A DNA stretch of 32,927 bases from an uncultured Clostridium sp. (GTDB taxonomy: Bacteria > Bacillota_I > Bacilli_A > RF39 > UBA660): positions 1-32,927 of the forward strand of contig CAJKHY010000010.1 in assembly GCA_905199855.1 (NCBI GenBank), read 5' to 3'. How positions within the stretch are numbered: position 1 is the stretch's first letter; each line of letters starts with the position of its first letter. The notes beneath the pieces were generated by a model. The model worked only from the letters and a program-made list of their open reading frames with translations. It was not told where the DNA came from and searched no databases. A program made the position numbers and the translations under genes. Below are positions 25,544 to 32,927 of the stretch, in pieces.

Positions 25544-25614
25544 AATTTAAAACCCTATAACCCTATTTTATATTTATTCTTCTCTATTGTCAAGTATCAA
25601 TTTAAAACCCTATA
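25544..25614. repeat. 16-bp direct repeats around the rny promoter
   Basis: AATTTAAAACCCTATA occurs exactly twice, at 25544-25559 and 25599-25614, 55 bases apart, with a partial third CCCTAT at 25561-25566. Both copies are preceded by ATCAATTTA-like sequence. They bracket the rny promoter: one lies in the early leader, one just upstream of the -35. A 7-bp inverted repeat ATTCTTT/AAAGAAT follows near 25620-25635. They could be protein-binding sites or a simple duplication. Confidence 0.6.
25565..25593 (-). promoter_or_regulatory. Promoter for rny
   Basis: Minus strand TTGACA (25593-25588), exactly 17 bases, TAAAAT (25570-25565). It gives a leader of about 50 bases. Confidence 0.8.
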
Positions 25615-25676
25615 TAGTTATTCTTTAAAAAGAATAGTCTAACTATTTTAATTTTTTTCATAAAATAACAAAATCA

Positions 25677-25685
25677 TGATATAAT
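25677..25685 (+). promoter_or_regulatory. Extended -10 promoter for the PLC-like gene
   Basis: TGATATAAT, the same perfect extended -10 as before rplI, about 22 bases before the ATG at 25707. A GAGGTG ribosome binding site lies between. Confidence 0.65.
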
Positions 25686-25706
25686 TTAAAAGAAAAGAGG
25701 TGCTAT

Positions 25707-26687
25707 ATGCCTAGTTCAATGACTCATGCCTACTATGCTATAAACGTATATGAAAAATTAAATGATAAATCCAAAAATAGAATTAAAAATAGCCTTGATA
25801 ACTTAAAATATTATGCCCAAGGACCAGATAGTTACTTTTTCTATAATCTTATTATGACCAAAAAAGGAAAACAAATAAGAGATTTTGGTTCCTATATGCA
25901 TAGGCACAATGTACAAGATTTTTTTGTTAACACAATTAACTATATCTACCAAAACAATTTAAAAAATAACCATGAAGTCATGGCGTACCTATACGGTTTT
26001 ATATGTCATTTAATATTAGATTCCACTATTCATCCCCTAGTTTTCTATAAAACAGGAATATTTAATAAAAAAGATAAAAAAACATACAAATACAACGGCC
26101 TACACTACGAAATGGAATATTTTATAGATATTTATATGATATATCAAAACGAAAAAATTGAAGCCAAATATTTTAAACTATTCAAATATTTTCATAAAAT
26201 AAATACCTTAGATAATGATTTAAGCAAATTAATAAATATAACTTTAAAAGAAACATTTAACTTAGATAACATGTCTAAATATTACTTAGAATCAATGAAA
26301 GATTTAAGATTATTTTTCAAATACTATAATTATGATCGTTTTGGAATTAAAAAATTAATATATCAAATATTTGATTTTATAGCCCCACAAAATATAAGAA
26401 GAAAAAAACCTTTATCATTTAATATAAAACATAATCAAAAAATTCACTACTTAAACCTAGAAAAAAACACATGGAATCACCCTTGTAATATAGATGAAAC
26501 CTACGATTATTCATTTATTGAATTATATCGAATTAGCATTGATAAAGCCGTAAATATAATTAACCAAATAAATGATATATTAGATAACTATAATATAGAT
26601 AAAATTAAAAAAATAATTCCAAACACTTCTTATATAACAGGAAAAGACTGTAACAATAAAGAAAAAATGCATTACTTTGAATTTTAA
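25707..26687 (+). CDS. Zinc-dependent phospholipase C family protein
   Basis: A 326-residue protein of the zinc-dependent phospholipase C/S1-P1 nuclease-like fold. Supporting pieces are the N-terminal SSMTHAYYAINVY with an early His, the YYAQGPDSYFFY segment, MHRHNVQDFF, and the core YGFICHLILDSTIHPLVFY followed by GLHYEMEYFIDIY, which supplies the usual His and Asp/Glu zinc ligands. Homologues of this shape are common in Firmicutes as uncharacterised cytosolic proteins. No signal peptide is present, so a secreted toxin role is unlikely. It stands alone, with its own promoter and a terminator overlapping its stop. Confidence 0.82.
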   Translation: MPSSMTHAYYAINVYEKLNDKSKNRIKNSLDNLKYYAQGPDSYFFYNLIMTKKGKQIRDFGSYMHRHNVQDFFVNTINYIYQNNLKNNHEVMAYLYGFICHLILDSTIHPLVFYKTGIFNKKDKKTYKYNGLHYEMEYFIDIYMIYQNEKIEAKYFKLFKYFHKINTLDNDLSKLINITLKETFNLDNMSKYYLESMKDLRLFFKYYNYDRFGIKKLIYQIFDFIAPQNIRRKKPLSFNIKHNQKIHYLNLEKNTWNHPCNIDETYDYSFIELYRISIDKAVNIINQINDILDNYNIDKIKKIIPNTSYITGKDCNNKEKMHYFEF

Positions 26688-26700
26688 GTAATGTATTTTT
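26662..26700. terminator. Bidirectional terminator
   Basis: AATGCATTACTT pairs with AAGTAATGTATT (12 bp, one G-T pair) around an 8-base loop, with A-run before and T-run after, so it works for both converging genes. It includes the stop codon of the PLC-like gene. Confidence 0.85.
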
Positions 26701-27361
26701 ATTTATTAAAATAATTTACTACCCCTGAAACTATATTTCTAGCAAGTATTGCCTGATAATTACTATCCTTTAATTTATACCTATCATTACTATTAGTAAT
26801 AAAACCACTTTCAATTAAAATACCAGTAACATTAATCTTATGATACATAAAATAACCATTTTCTCGTTTTATTTCCCTAACATTTTTTAAATTACTTTTC
26901 AATGTTTCATTCATAACCTCAGCCAAAACTTTATTATTAGGATTAATATCATCATAAAATATTTGTAACCCACTCCATTTTGTTGAAGAATAAGCATTTA
27001 AATGAACAGAAATATACATATCACACTTACTTTCATTAATCAAATCAGCTCTTTTTGATAAATCACTTTGCTTTCTTTTTTTAGCATCTATAGAAGCTAA
27101 ATCATAATCATCATCCCTAGTAAGTAAAACTACTGCTCCCAATTTTTCTAATTCAAATTGTAATTTCTTTACTATATCTAAATTTATATCCTTTTCATAC
27201 ACATTATCATATATAGCACCAGGATCCTTACCACCATGTCCAGCATCTAAATAAATTGTTTTACCTAAAAGAGGAAAATCATTTACATAAGCATTTACCT
27301 GATTAACCGAAAACAAAATAATTAAAAAAATTATTAATAATGTTATCTTATATCTATTCAT
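26699..27361 (-). CDS. N-acetylmuramoyl-L-alanine amidase (CwlD-like)
   Basis: Secreted amidase_3 enzyme, 220 residues, that cuts the bond between muramic acid and the stem peptide. A signal peptide runs to about residue 24 (hydrophobic ITLLIIFLIILFSV, likely cleavage after VNA). The zinc site is His42 in YLDAGHGGKDPGA, Glu56 in YEKDIN and His120 in ISVHLNA; catalytic Glu184 lies in LIESGFITN. There is no separate wall-binding domain, as in CwlD of spore formers, but no sporulation genes are nearby, so a general wall role is as likely. The ribosome binding site is AGGTG, partly covered by a leader hairpin. Confidence 0.93.
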   Translation of the reverse strand: MNRYKITLLIIFLIILFSVNQVNAYVNDFPLLGKTIYLDAGHGGKDPGAIYDNVYEKDINLDIVKKLQFELEKLGAVVLLTRDDDYDLASIDAKKRKQSDLSKRADLINESKCDMYISVHLNAYSSTKWSGLQIFYDDINPNNKVLAEVMNETLKSNLKNVREIKRENGYFMYHKINVTGILIESGFITNSNDRYKLKDSNYQAILARNIVSGVVNYFNK

Positions 27362-27371
27362 AACACTTCAC

Positions 27372-27400
27372 CTAATAAATAATATGAAACAATTTATTAG
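27372..27400 (-). promoter_or_regulatory. Leader hairpin next to amidase ribosome binding site
   Basis: CTAATAAAT pairs with ATTTATTAG (9 bp, 11-base loop). The 3' arm ends at the AG that begins the AGGTG ribosome binding site, so the fold could limit translation. An extended -10 (TGATATAGT) lies near 27456-27464. The function is inference. Confidence 0.4.
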
Positions 27401-27478
27401 ATAACACATAATTTTATTTATTTATGTTTTTGCTACGCTGTTATAATTCTAAAAACTATATCACAAAAATAATTCATT

Positions 27479-28041
27479 TTATTTATTATATAATACATCA
27501 TTTATTATTTTTCTTATTTGAAAAATTCTTTTTCCATAAATTCCAAACCATTTTATATTAAGCGGAGATGGATGTGGTAATACAATAGATAATTTCCCAT
27601 TAATAAAATTGTTTTTAAAAATTAGATCATTAAAATTTCCATCAGGAAAAAATACCTTCGCTGATTTTATTATATAAAGTTTATTATTTATGTATTCTAA
27701 TTCCCTTTTCACACATGTTTCATAACAAATTTTAGGAGACATCCTATCATACCATTTTTATCTTTTCAAGGATATCAATATAGCGAAGAAGCAATATAAA
27801 AATTATCTGGATTATAAAACACCTCATCTTATATCATATACCATTCATACTTTAATTTTTTCCCCGATTTATCAATAAAAGGTTTTAATGCTTCATCAAC
27901 CGTAGCAGATGGTCTTGACTTATTTGAACTATTTTAGAATTAACACTACCTAAAAATATGGTGAGGTTGAAAGCCAAATCTTTCCTTACAAATTTCACAT
28001 CTTTTTAAATTCTCCAACAAACTATCAAAATCTTCTTTCAT
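27479..28041 (-). pseudogene. Decayed uracil-DNA glycosylase gene
   Basis: The minus strand reads through an entire uracil-DNA glycosylase-family protein in broken frames. It starts at 28041 with MKEDFDSLLENLKRCEICKE, shifts frame near 27950 (LGSVNSKIVQISQ), shifts again near 27910 (PSATVDEALKPF), meets a stop near 27830 just before DEVFYNPDNFYIAS, then two TGA codons and another shift near 27750, and ends intact as YDRMSPKICYETC...LPHPSPLNIKWFG. The LPHPSPLN motif and the CxxC-type start are family features. The last 87 codons form an open frame (27742-27479) but lack the catalytic N-terminal part. The start has no ribosome binding site. At least three shifts and three stops make function very unlikely. 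Confidence 0.85.
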
Positions 28042-28085
28042 ATTTTTTACTAACTGTCAACTAATCAAAATATTTTTTATTAACT

Positions 28086-28157
28086 TTAAAAAAAATTCCT
28101 TATAACCATACCAGTGAACAATCTTGAAAAAGTCAACAATGGGTTAAAAAAGGAATT
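28086..28157 (-). terminator. Terminator after folD
   Basis: On the minus strand AATTCCTT (at the folD stop) pairs with AAGGAATT, and TAACC with GGTTA inside it, followed by eight T residues. The loop of about 34 bases is unusually long for a terminator and may hold other structure. Confidence 0.7.
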
Positions 28158-28983
28158 ACAAATTTTTATTCTTATAACTAATAAAAGTATTTACTAAAAG
28201 CATTGCCACAGTCATTGGCCCTACCCCACCAGGAACAGGTGTATACATGCTAGATTTCCTTTTAGCATTTATTGATACATCACCATATATTTTGCCATTC
28301 ACCTTATTAATACCCACATCTACAATAATTACTCCATCTTTAACCATGTTTTCCTTAATTAAATTTTTCTTACCTACCGCAACAATTAAAATATCAGCAC
28401 TTCTTGTATAATCCCCTAAATTCTTTGTTTTACTATGGCATATTGTAACCGTAGCATCTTTTTTCAAACATTCTTGGAATACTGGTTTTGCAACCAAATC
28501 ACTTCTTCCTACAACAACCACATGTTTACCCTTAAGCTTTATCTTATAAAAATCAAGTAAATACATAATTCCCTTAGGAGTACAAGGAACAAAACCATCA
28601 TTACCATTTATCACATGCCCAATATTAATATCAGTTAAACCGTCCACATCTTTTAAATAACTAATCTTATTTAAGATATTTCTCTCATCATACATATCAG
28701 GCATCGGTAACTGGCAAATAATTCCATCAACAGTACTATCATTATTTAACTCATTTATCTTATTAACAATTTCCTTCTCACATCTCCCCTCTTCATAGTA
28801 GTAATGCCTAAAATTCATCCCTATATATTTACAAGCATTCTCTTTATTTCTAATATATATATTACTAGCATCATTATTGCCCACACTAACAACACACAAA
28901 GAAGGCTTATTATTACATAATTCTATTTCATTCTTTAATTTATTCTTAATTTCTAAACTTACTTTTTTACCATCCATTATCAT
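28156..28983 (-). CDS. folD: Methylene-THF dehydrogenase/cyclohydrolase FolD
   Basis: Bifunctional enzyme that oxidises 5,10-methylene-tetrahydrofolate to methenyl- and then hydrolyses it to 10-formyl-tetrahydrofolate, 275 residues. Motifs in order: SNIYIRNKENACKYIGM (catalytic Tyr and Lys), IICQLPMP, DVDGLTDINIG, FVPCTPKGIMYLL, the NADP-binding VVVGRSDLVAKPVF and the C-terminal PVPGGVGPMTVAMLLVNT. All key residues are present. The start is the ATG at 28983 with GGTGAT just upstream; two upstream GTG codons would be inside that site. A promoter lies at 29000-29028 and a terminator overlaps the stop. Confidence 0.97.
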   Translation of the reverse strand: MIMDGKKVSLEIKNKLKNEIELCNNKPSLCVVSVGNNDASNIYIRNKENACKYIGMNFRHYYYEEGRCEKEIVNKINELNNDSTVDGIICQLPMPDMYDERNILNKISYLKDVDGLTDINIGHVINGNDGFVPCTPKGIMYLLDFYKIKLKGKHVVVVGRSDLVAKPVFQECLKKDATVTICHSKTKNLGDYTRSADILIVAVGKKNLIKENMVKDGVIIVDVGINKVNGKIYGDVSINAKRKSSMYTPVPGGVGPMTVAMLLVNTFISYKNKNL

Positions 28984-28999
28984 TTTAATCACCACAAAT

Positions 29000-29028
29000 A
29001 ATATACTAAAAAAAAATTAAAAAATCAA
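29000..29028 (-). promoter_or_regulatory. Promoter for folD
   Basis: Minus strand TTGATT (29028-29023), 17 bases, TATATT (29005-29000). The -35 overlaps the stop codon of the small frame at 29025-29147. The leader is only about 10 bases before the ATG. Confidence 0.6.
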
Positions 29029-29147
29029 TTAATTTCATTTTTTCTACTAGTCTTTGAAACTAAATTAACAGGTAATTTCATTTTCATAAGCACTACTTCA
29101 TCAATCATATCGTTAACCATTTCATCAAACAAATACTCCTTAAACAC
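29025..29147 (-). CDS. Possible 40-residue small protein
   Basis: A GTG-initiated frame reads MFKEYLFDEMVNDMIDEVV then LMKMKLPVNLVSKTSRKNEIN. AGGAG lies 9 bases before the GTG and an extended -10 (TGGTAATAT) about 35 bases before it. The peptide is an acidic amphipathic first half and a basic tail, not the low-complexity pattern of random AT-rich DNA. It ends 41 bases before folD in the same direction. It fills much of the 28984-29324 gap; the rest of that gap holds only the folD and recU promoters. I do not recognise it and it may be non-coding. Confidence 0.4.
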   Translation of the reverse strand: MFKEYLFDEMVNDMIDEVVLMKMKLPVNLVSKTSRKNEIN

Positions 29148-29278
29148 ATAAATCATCTCCTAACAAATCAATATTACCACTTTTAAAAATAAAATACATC
29201 ACATTCGACAAATAATCTAATATTTAGAACCAATTCAACATACTATAATGCATTTTATCACAAACTTTTCTCAAAATA

Positions 29279-29307
29279 TGGACTTTATCGCATATATTTG
29301 GTATAAT
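29279..29307 (+). promoter_or_regulatory. Promoter for recU-PBP
   Basis: TGGACT (29279-29284), 17 bases, TATAAT (29302-29307) with TGG before it, an extended -10. The GGTGAT ribosome binding site of recU follows 7 bases later, so the leader is extremely short or absent. Confidence 0.65.
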
Positions 29308-29324
29308 TTTTATGGTGATAAAAA

Positions 29325-29876
29325 ATGCGTACTATGAATTATACAAAACAAAAAAATAATTACATCAACTATGCTAATCGTGGTATGCAACTAGAAAATG
29401 ATATTAACGAAACAAATCTATATTATAAGAACTTTGATATTGCATTAATCTATAAAAAACCAACACCAATCAAAATTATTAAAATGGAATATCCTTATAA
29501 AATAAAAGAAGGAATATTTGAAACACCATCAACCCTAGATTATAATGGTATTTACAAAGGCAAATATCTAGACTTTGATGCCAAAGAAACTAACAACAAA
29601 ACTAGTTTCCCTATTTCTAATATTCATAAGCACCAAATAGAACATATAAAAAAAGTTATATTTCACCAAGGTATTTCATTTATTATAGTAAGTTTCACAT
29701 CACTAAATGAAATTTATCTATTATTTGGAAAAGACTTATTAGCCTTTATAAATAACAATAAAAGAAAATCTATACCATACAGTTATTTCAAAGAAAAAGG
29801 ACATTTAATTACCTTAAAATATGCCCCAAGAATTGATTATTTAAAAGTAATAGATAAATATATGGAGGTAGAATGA
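29325..29876 (+). CDS. recU: Holliday junction resolvase RecU
   Basis: RecU cuts and helps migrate Holliday junctions in Firmicutes; this one has 183 residues. Family motifs are NYANRGMQLENDINETNLYY at the N terminus, the nuclease-core YLDFDAKETNNKTSFP with the metal-binding Asp, Glu and Lys, and HKHQIEHIKKVIFHQGISF. The ATG at 29325 is preceded by GGTGAT; a second ATG three codons in is possible. recU is followed by a class A PBP with a 4-base ATGA overlap, the same pairing (recU-ponA) seen across Bacilli. Confidence 0.95.
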   Translation: MRTMNYTKQKNNYINYANRGMQLENDINETNLYYKNFDIALIYKKPTPIKIIKMEYPYKIKEGIFETPSTLDYNGIYKGKYLDFDAKETNNKTSFPISNIHKHQIEHIKKVIFHQGISFIIVSFTSLNEIYLLFGKDLLAFINNNKRKSIPYSYFKEKGHLITLKYAPRIDYLKVIDKYMEVE

Positions 29877-32845
29877 AAAAATATATTAATAGAATTAAAA
29901 ATAGACTTATTAAAACAAAATATTATCTTATTACCAAGATAAAAACGTTACAAACTAAAGACTATATAATCATCAGTGCTTATTTAATACTAAGTATAGC
30001 CTCATATATATTACTTAAAAATTTTAGATTAATAATACTACTTACAATAATAATCTTAGCATATTACATTGGAGGATATATTATGAAAAAAAAGAATAAA
30101 AAAGAAAAGAAGAAAAAATCTAGTATTTGGAAAAATATATTAATTATTTGTTTATTTCTAGCAATATTCATGATTGTTGCATTTGGAATTTTTTGTGCTT
30201 ATATTGTACTCACCACAGAAACATTCGATCCTAATAAACTAACTTCTCGTGAATCTAGTATCATATATGATATAGAAGGTAACGAAATATACACTTTAAG
30301 TAACAATCAAAATGATGATGTTGAAAAAAGAATTAAAATTACATATGATGATTTACCTCAAGTTTTAGTGGATGCTCTTATTGCTACAGAAGACTCAAGA
30401 TTCTTCCAACATAAAGGTGTTGACCTTGCTCGTTTCCTAAAAGCATCCATTTATCAATTACTTGGCCGTGATGCCGGAGGAGCTTCAACATTAACCATGC
30501 AAGTATCTAAAAATAGCTTTACAAATACAACGAGCACTGGTATAAAAGGTATTATTAGAAAATTTAGAGATATTTATATATCCGTATTTCAAATAGAAAA
30601 GAAATATACTAAAGAAGAAATAATTGAATTTTATTTTAATAATAACCTTCTTGGAGGTATTAACTTTGGTGTTGAACAAGCAAGTGAATATTATTTTGGA
30701 AAAAGTGCCAATGAACTTACACTAGCCGAGGCCTCCCTACTTGTAGGTATGTATCAGTCGCCTAATGCTTATAATCCTTATAATCACCCTGAAGCTGCTA
30801 CTAAAAGAAGAAATACTGTTTTAAAATTAATGGTAAGACATGGTTATATTACAAAAGAAGAAGCAGCAATTGCTAACGCAATACCAGTAGAAAGCCTTGT
30901 TGTTAGAGACAGTGAAAACAAATCTTCAACCATACCATATCAAGGATACATAAACATGGTTATTGAAGAAGCCCAAAAAATTACTGGCAAAGATCCTAAC
31001 ACTACTCCAATGAAAATATACACTGCCTTAAATACTAATATGCAACAAACAATTGATGATATCATGTCAGGCAAAATATATACTTGGGATACCGAAAAAG
31101 TACAGTCCGGTATTGCCATTGTTGATGTTAACACAGGTGAAATTGTCGCAGTAGGAGCAGGAAGAAATAAAGGTCCACGTGATTATAACCTAGCCACAAC
31201 AGCAAGAAGAATGCCAGGTTCAACCGCAAAACCTCTATTTGACTATGCACCAGCCATTGAATATGAAAACTATTCAACATATACATTATTTAACGACGAA
31301 CCATGGTCATATAGTAATGGTATTGAAGTAGGAAACTGGGATGGAAAATATAAAGGACTAATGACAATGAAATATGCTCTAAGCGTATCAAGAAATATAC
31401 CAGCCCTAAAAACATTTCAACAATTAAAAAGCAAAGACATTCTAAACTTTGTAACTAGCTTAGGCATTAAACCCGAAATAGAAAATGGTTCCATCCACGA
31501 AGCCCACTCCATTGGAGGATTTACTGGAGTTACACCGCTTGAACTAGCCACAGCCTATGCATCATTTGCCAACGGTGGTTACCACATACAATCACATAGT
31601 ATCAAAAAAATAGAATACATCGAAACTAAAGAAGTAAAAGAATTTAAATACAAAAAAACAAGAGTAATGTCTGATTCTACTGCCTACTTAATAACAAATA
31701 TGTTAGAATATGCCGTCAACTATGGATTTAATGGAGGCGCTAAAGTATCAGGCGTAGCTGTGGCTGCAAAAACAGGTACAACCAACTATAGTGATGCAGA
31801 TATTAAAAGATTAGGCTTAAGCAAAACAGCCATCCCAGATTTATGGACCGTAGCCTATACCCCTGAGTATTCAATCGCGGTATGGTATGGTTATGAAAAA
31901 GCCGACTCAGAAAATCATTTAAAAAACAGTAACAACACACCAAAAGACAAAATAATGAAAACAGTTATGACAGCCATTCCAAAAACAGGATCTAAATTCA
32001 ATATCCCATCAAGCGTTATCAAAAGTAAAGTAGAAATGGGAACATGGCCAGCTCAACTACCAAGCGATTATACTCCAAGTGCCTTCATTACAGAAGAATG
32101 GTTTGTTAAAGGAACAGAACCAACCGAAGTATCAGAAAGATTCGCTAAACTAGAGGATGTAAAATCACTAGAAGCCAAATACAGCAAAACTAACAACACC
32201 ATAAAACTTACATGGGAGCACACAACTCCAAACGTTCTTTCCACTTCATACTTAACTTCATATTTTAATCAAAACGTCTTTGGTAATGAATCTGCTAAAT
32301 ATTTACAAGAACGTCTAGATTACAACAGTGGCACCTTAGGTACATTAAAATATCACATCTACTTAAAAGATGAAAGCAATCTAAAAGAAATAGCATCAAC
32401 AACTAATAAAGAGTACACCTACAAAATATCTATAAGCGATGCAAATACTCTAACATTTGTAGTTAAAGTTGAATATGAATATTTCAAAAGCAATGCCTCA
32501 AATGGTGTAACTAAAGAAATAAAAATCGATTCATCATCCATACCAGAAGAAGACAGTATCGTTATGAAACTTATCGGTGATGAAATAGTTAACATCAAAA
32601 AAGGTGAAACATACAAAGAACCAAACCCAGGTATCAGTATCACCGAAGATAATATTAGCATCTATAACATATGCACCATAAATATTACTGTTCAAACCAA
32701 CAACAAAACTAAATCAGTTGCAAATAGTAAAGAAGTAAGTAATTACATAAACGAAGCCGAAGCAGGAACCCATTACATTAAATATACTGTCAAATACGAT
32801 GGAAAAACTTATACCAAAACAAGAACAGTAAACATAACTCAATAA
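29873..32845 (+). CDS. Class A penicillin-binding protein (PBP1-like)
   Basis: Bifunctional peptidoglycan synthase, 990 residues. It starts with two hydrophobic helices (about 31-70) not usual for PBP1, then a Lys-rich stretch and the normal membrane anchor (about 87-113). The glycosyltransferase domain has ATEDSRFFQHKGVD (catalytic Glu173) and GGASTLTMQVSKN. The transpeptidase has the serine motif STAKP (Ser450), SRN (506-508) and KTGT (633-636). The C-terminal part (from about 730) is beta-rich and ends in Ig-like sequence. The first ATG overlaps recU (ATGA) and has GGAGG. A second in-frame ATG at 30083 (residue 71) also has GGAGGA at good spacing and would give a standard PBP of 920 residues, so the true start is uncertain. 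Confidence 0.93.
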   Translation: MKKYINRIKNRLIKTKYYLITKIKTLQTKDYIIISAYLILSIASYILLKNFRLIILLTIIILAYYIGGYIMKKKNKKEKKKKSSIWKNILIICLFLAIFMIVAFGIFCAYIVLTTETFDPNKLTSRESSIIYDIEGNEIYTLSNNQNDDVEKRIKITYDDLPQVLVDALIATEDSRFFQHKGVDLARFLKASIYQLLGRDAGGASTLTMQVSKNSFTNTTSTGIKGIIRKFRDIYISVFQIEKKYTKEEIIEFYFNNNLLGGINFGVEQASEYYFGKSANELTLAEASLLVGMYQSPNAYNPYNHPEAATKRRNTVLKLMVRHGYITKEEAAIANAIPVESLVVRDSENKSSTIPYQGYINMVIEEAQKITGKDPNTTPMKIYTALNTNMQQTIDDIMSGKIYTWDTEKVQSGIAIVDVNTGEIVAVGAGRNKGPRDYNLATTARRMPGSTAKPLFDYAPAIEYENYSTYTLFNDEPWSYSNGIEVGNWDGKYKGLMTMKYALSVSRNIPALKTFQQLKSKDILNFVTSLGIKPEIENGSIHEAHSIGGFTGVTPLELATAYASFANGGYHIQSHSIKKIEYIETKEVKEFKYKKTRVMSDSTAYLITNMLEYAVNYGFNGGAKVSGVAVAAKTGTTNYSDADIKRLGLSKTAIPDLWTVAYTPEYSIAVWYGYEKADSENHLKNSNNTPKDKIMKTVMTAIPKTGSKFNIPSSVIKSKVEMGTWPAQLPSDYTPSAFITEEWFVKGTEPTEVSERFAKLEDVKSLEAKYSKTNNTIKLTWEHTTPNVLSTSYLTSYFNQNVFGNESAKYLQERLDYNSGTLGTLKYHIYLKDESNLKEIASTTNKEYTYKISISDANTLTFVVKVEYEYFKSNASNGVTKEIKIDSSSIPEEDSIVMKLIGDEIVNIKKGETYKEPNPGISITEDNISIYNICTINITVQTNNKTKSVANSKEVSNYINEAEAGTHYIKYTVKYDGKTYTKTRTVNITQ

Positions 32846-32878
32846 AACAGGAGTATGTAAATAATTTTGTGTAAAGAT

Positions 32879-32927
32879 AAATCCTTTCTATGGTAATATA
32901 GAAATATATAACTAAGAAAGGATTTTT
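32879..32927 (+). terminator. Terminator after the PBP gene
   Basis: AAATCCTTTCT pairs with AGAAAGGATTT, followed by a T-run at the window end. The 5' arm can alternatively pair as TTTCTAT with ATAGAAA inside the loop, so two folds compete. Confidence 0.85.

Noticed and set aside
27479..27742. Stand-alone 87-residue gene
   Set aside because: It is only the C-terminal third of a uracil-DNA glycosylase whose remainder is readable upstream in broken frames, so it belongs to the pseudogene.
27721..28041. Use of TGA as tryptophan (Mollicutes code) to rescue the broken glycosylase
   Set aside because: Frameshifts and a TAA remain, family residues at the TGA positions are not Trp, and several intact genes here end in TGA.
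32850..32862. A minimal ATG-TAA start-stop frame behind AGGAG after the PBP gene
   Set aside because: The spacing between AGGAG and ATG is one base, too short to initiate, and no function would follow.
1..32927. CRISPR arrays, tRNA or rRNA genes, transposase or reverse transcriptase genes
   Set aside because: Looked for on both strands and not seen. There are no regularly spaced repeats, no cloverleaf-like sequences that convinced me, and no reading frame with transposase or YxDD reverse transcriptase motifs.

Overview
The window is about 33 kb of very AT-rich DNA (roughly a quarter G+C by eye) from a low-GC Gram-positive bacterium. Gene content and order are Firmicutes-like: secE-nusG-rplKA-rplJL-ybxB-rpoBC, rplI-dnaB, sufCDSU, rny, and recU next to a class A penicillin-binding protein. 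Peptidoglycan genes are present and TGA ends several genes (rpoB, recU, walJ, the M23 peptidase), so the standard bacterial code is used. The style suggests an uncultured gut relative of Mollicutes/RF39 that kept its cell wall. That lineage call is inference.

Layout. 1-458: a relatively GC-rich patch without an intact gene, next to a truncated small reading frame that has a full promoter and ribosome binding site. 459-1700 (minus): an unknown HExxH protein. 1954-13272 (minus): the transcription/translation block, read secE, nusG, rplK, rplA, rplJ, rplL, an RsmC-like methyltransferase, rpoB, rpoC. It is broken into transcripts by sigma-A-type promoters, a terminator after rplL, an L10 leader and two L1-operator-like elements. 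13434-16038 (minus): a Fic protein and a 569-aa surface protein. 16165-20694 (plus): rplI, dnaB, M23 peptidase, walJ, rlmH, closely packed and partly overlapping. 20760-25507 (minus): rny, then a suf operon (sufC, sufD, sufS, sufU) with no sufB. 25707-26687 (plus): a zinc-dependent phospholipase C-like protein. 26699-28983 (minus): an amidase, a decayed uracil-DNA glycosylase, folD. 29325-32845 (plus): recU and a class A PBP.

The most striking signal is at the 3' end of the surface protein gene. Its last 110 bases are about 56% G+C in a very AT-rich genome. They encode the WxxRGGN...GFRVVL ending of a C-type-lectin/formylglycine-enzyme fold, with a cluster of codons that almost all end in C or T and vary in the first two positions. 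This is what mutagenesis of AAC/AAT codons by a diversity-generating retroelement (DGR) produces. No reverse transcriptase or template repeat is visible here, so the locus looks like a DGR target served in trans. Several hairpins lie just downstream. Other points of interest are the uracil-DNA glycosylase pseudogene, a very short SufD without SufB, paired L1-binding operators, and a PBP with two possible starts.
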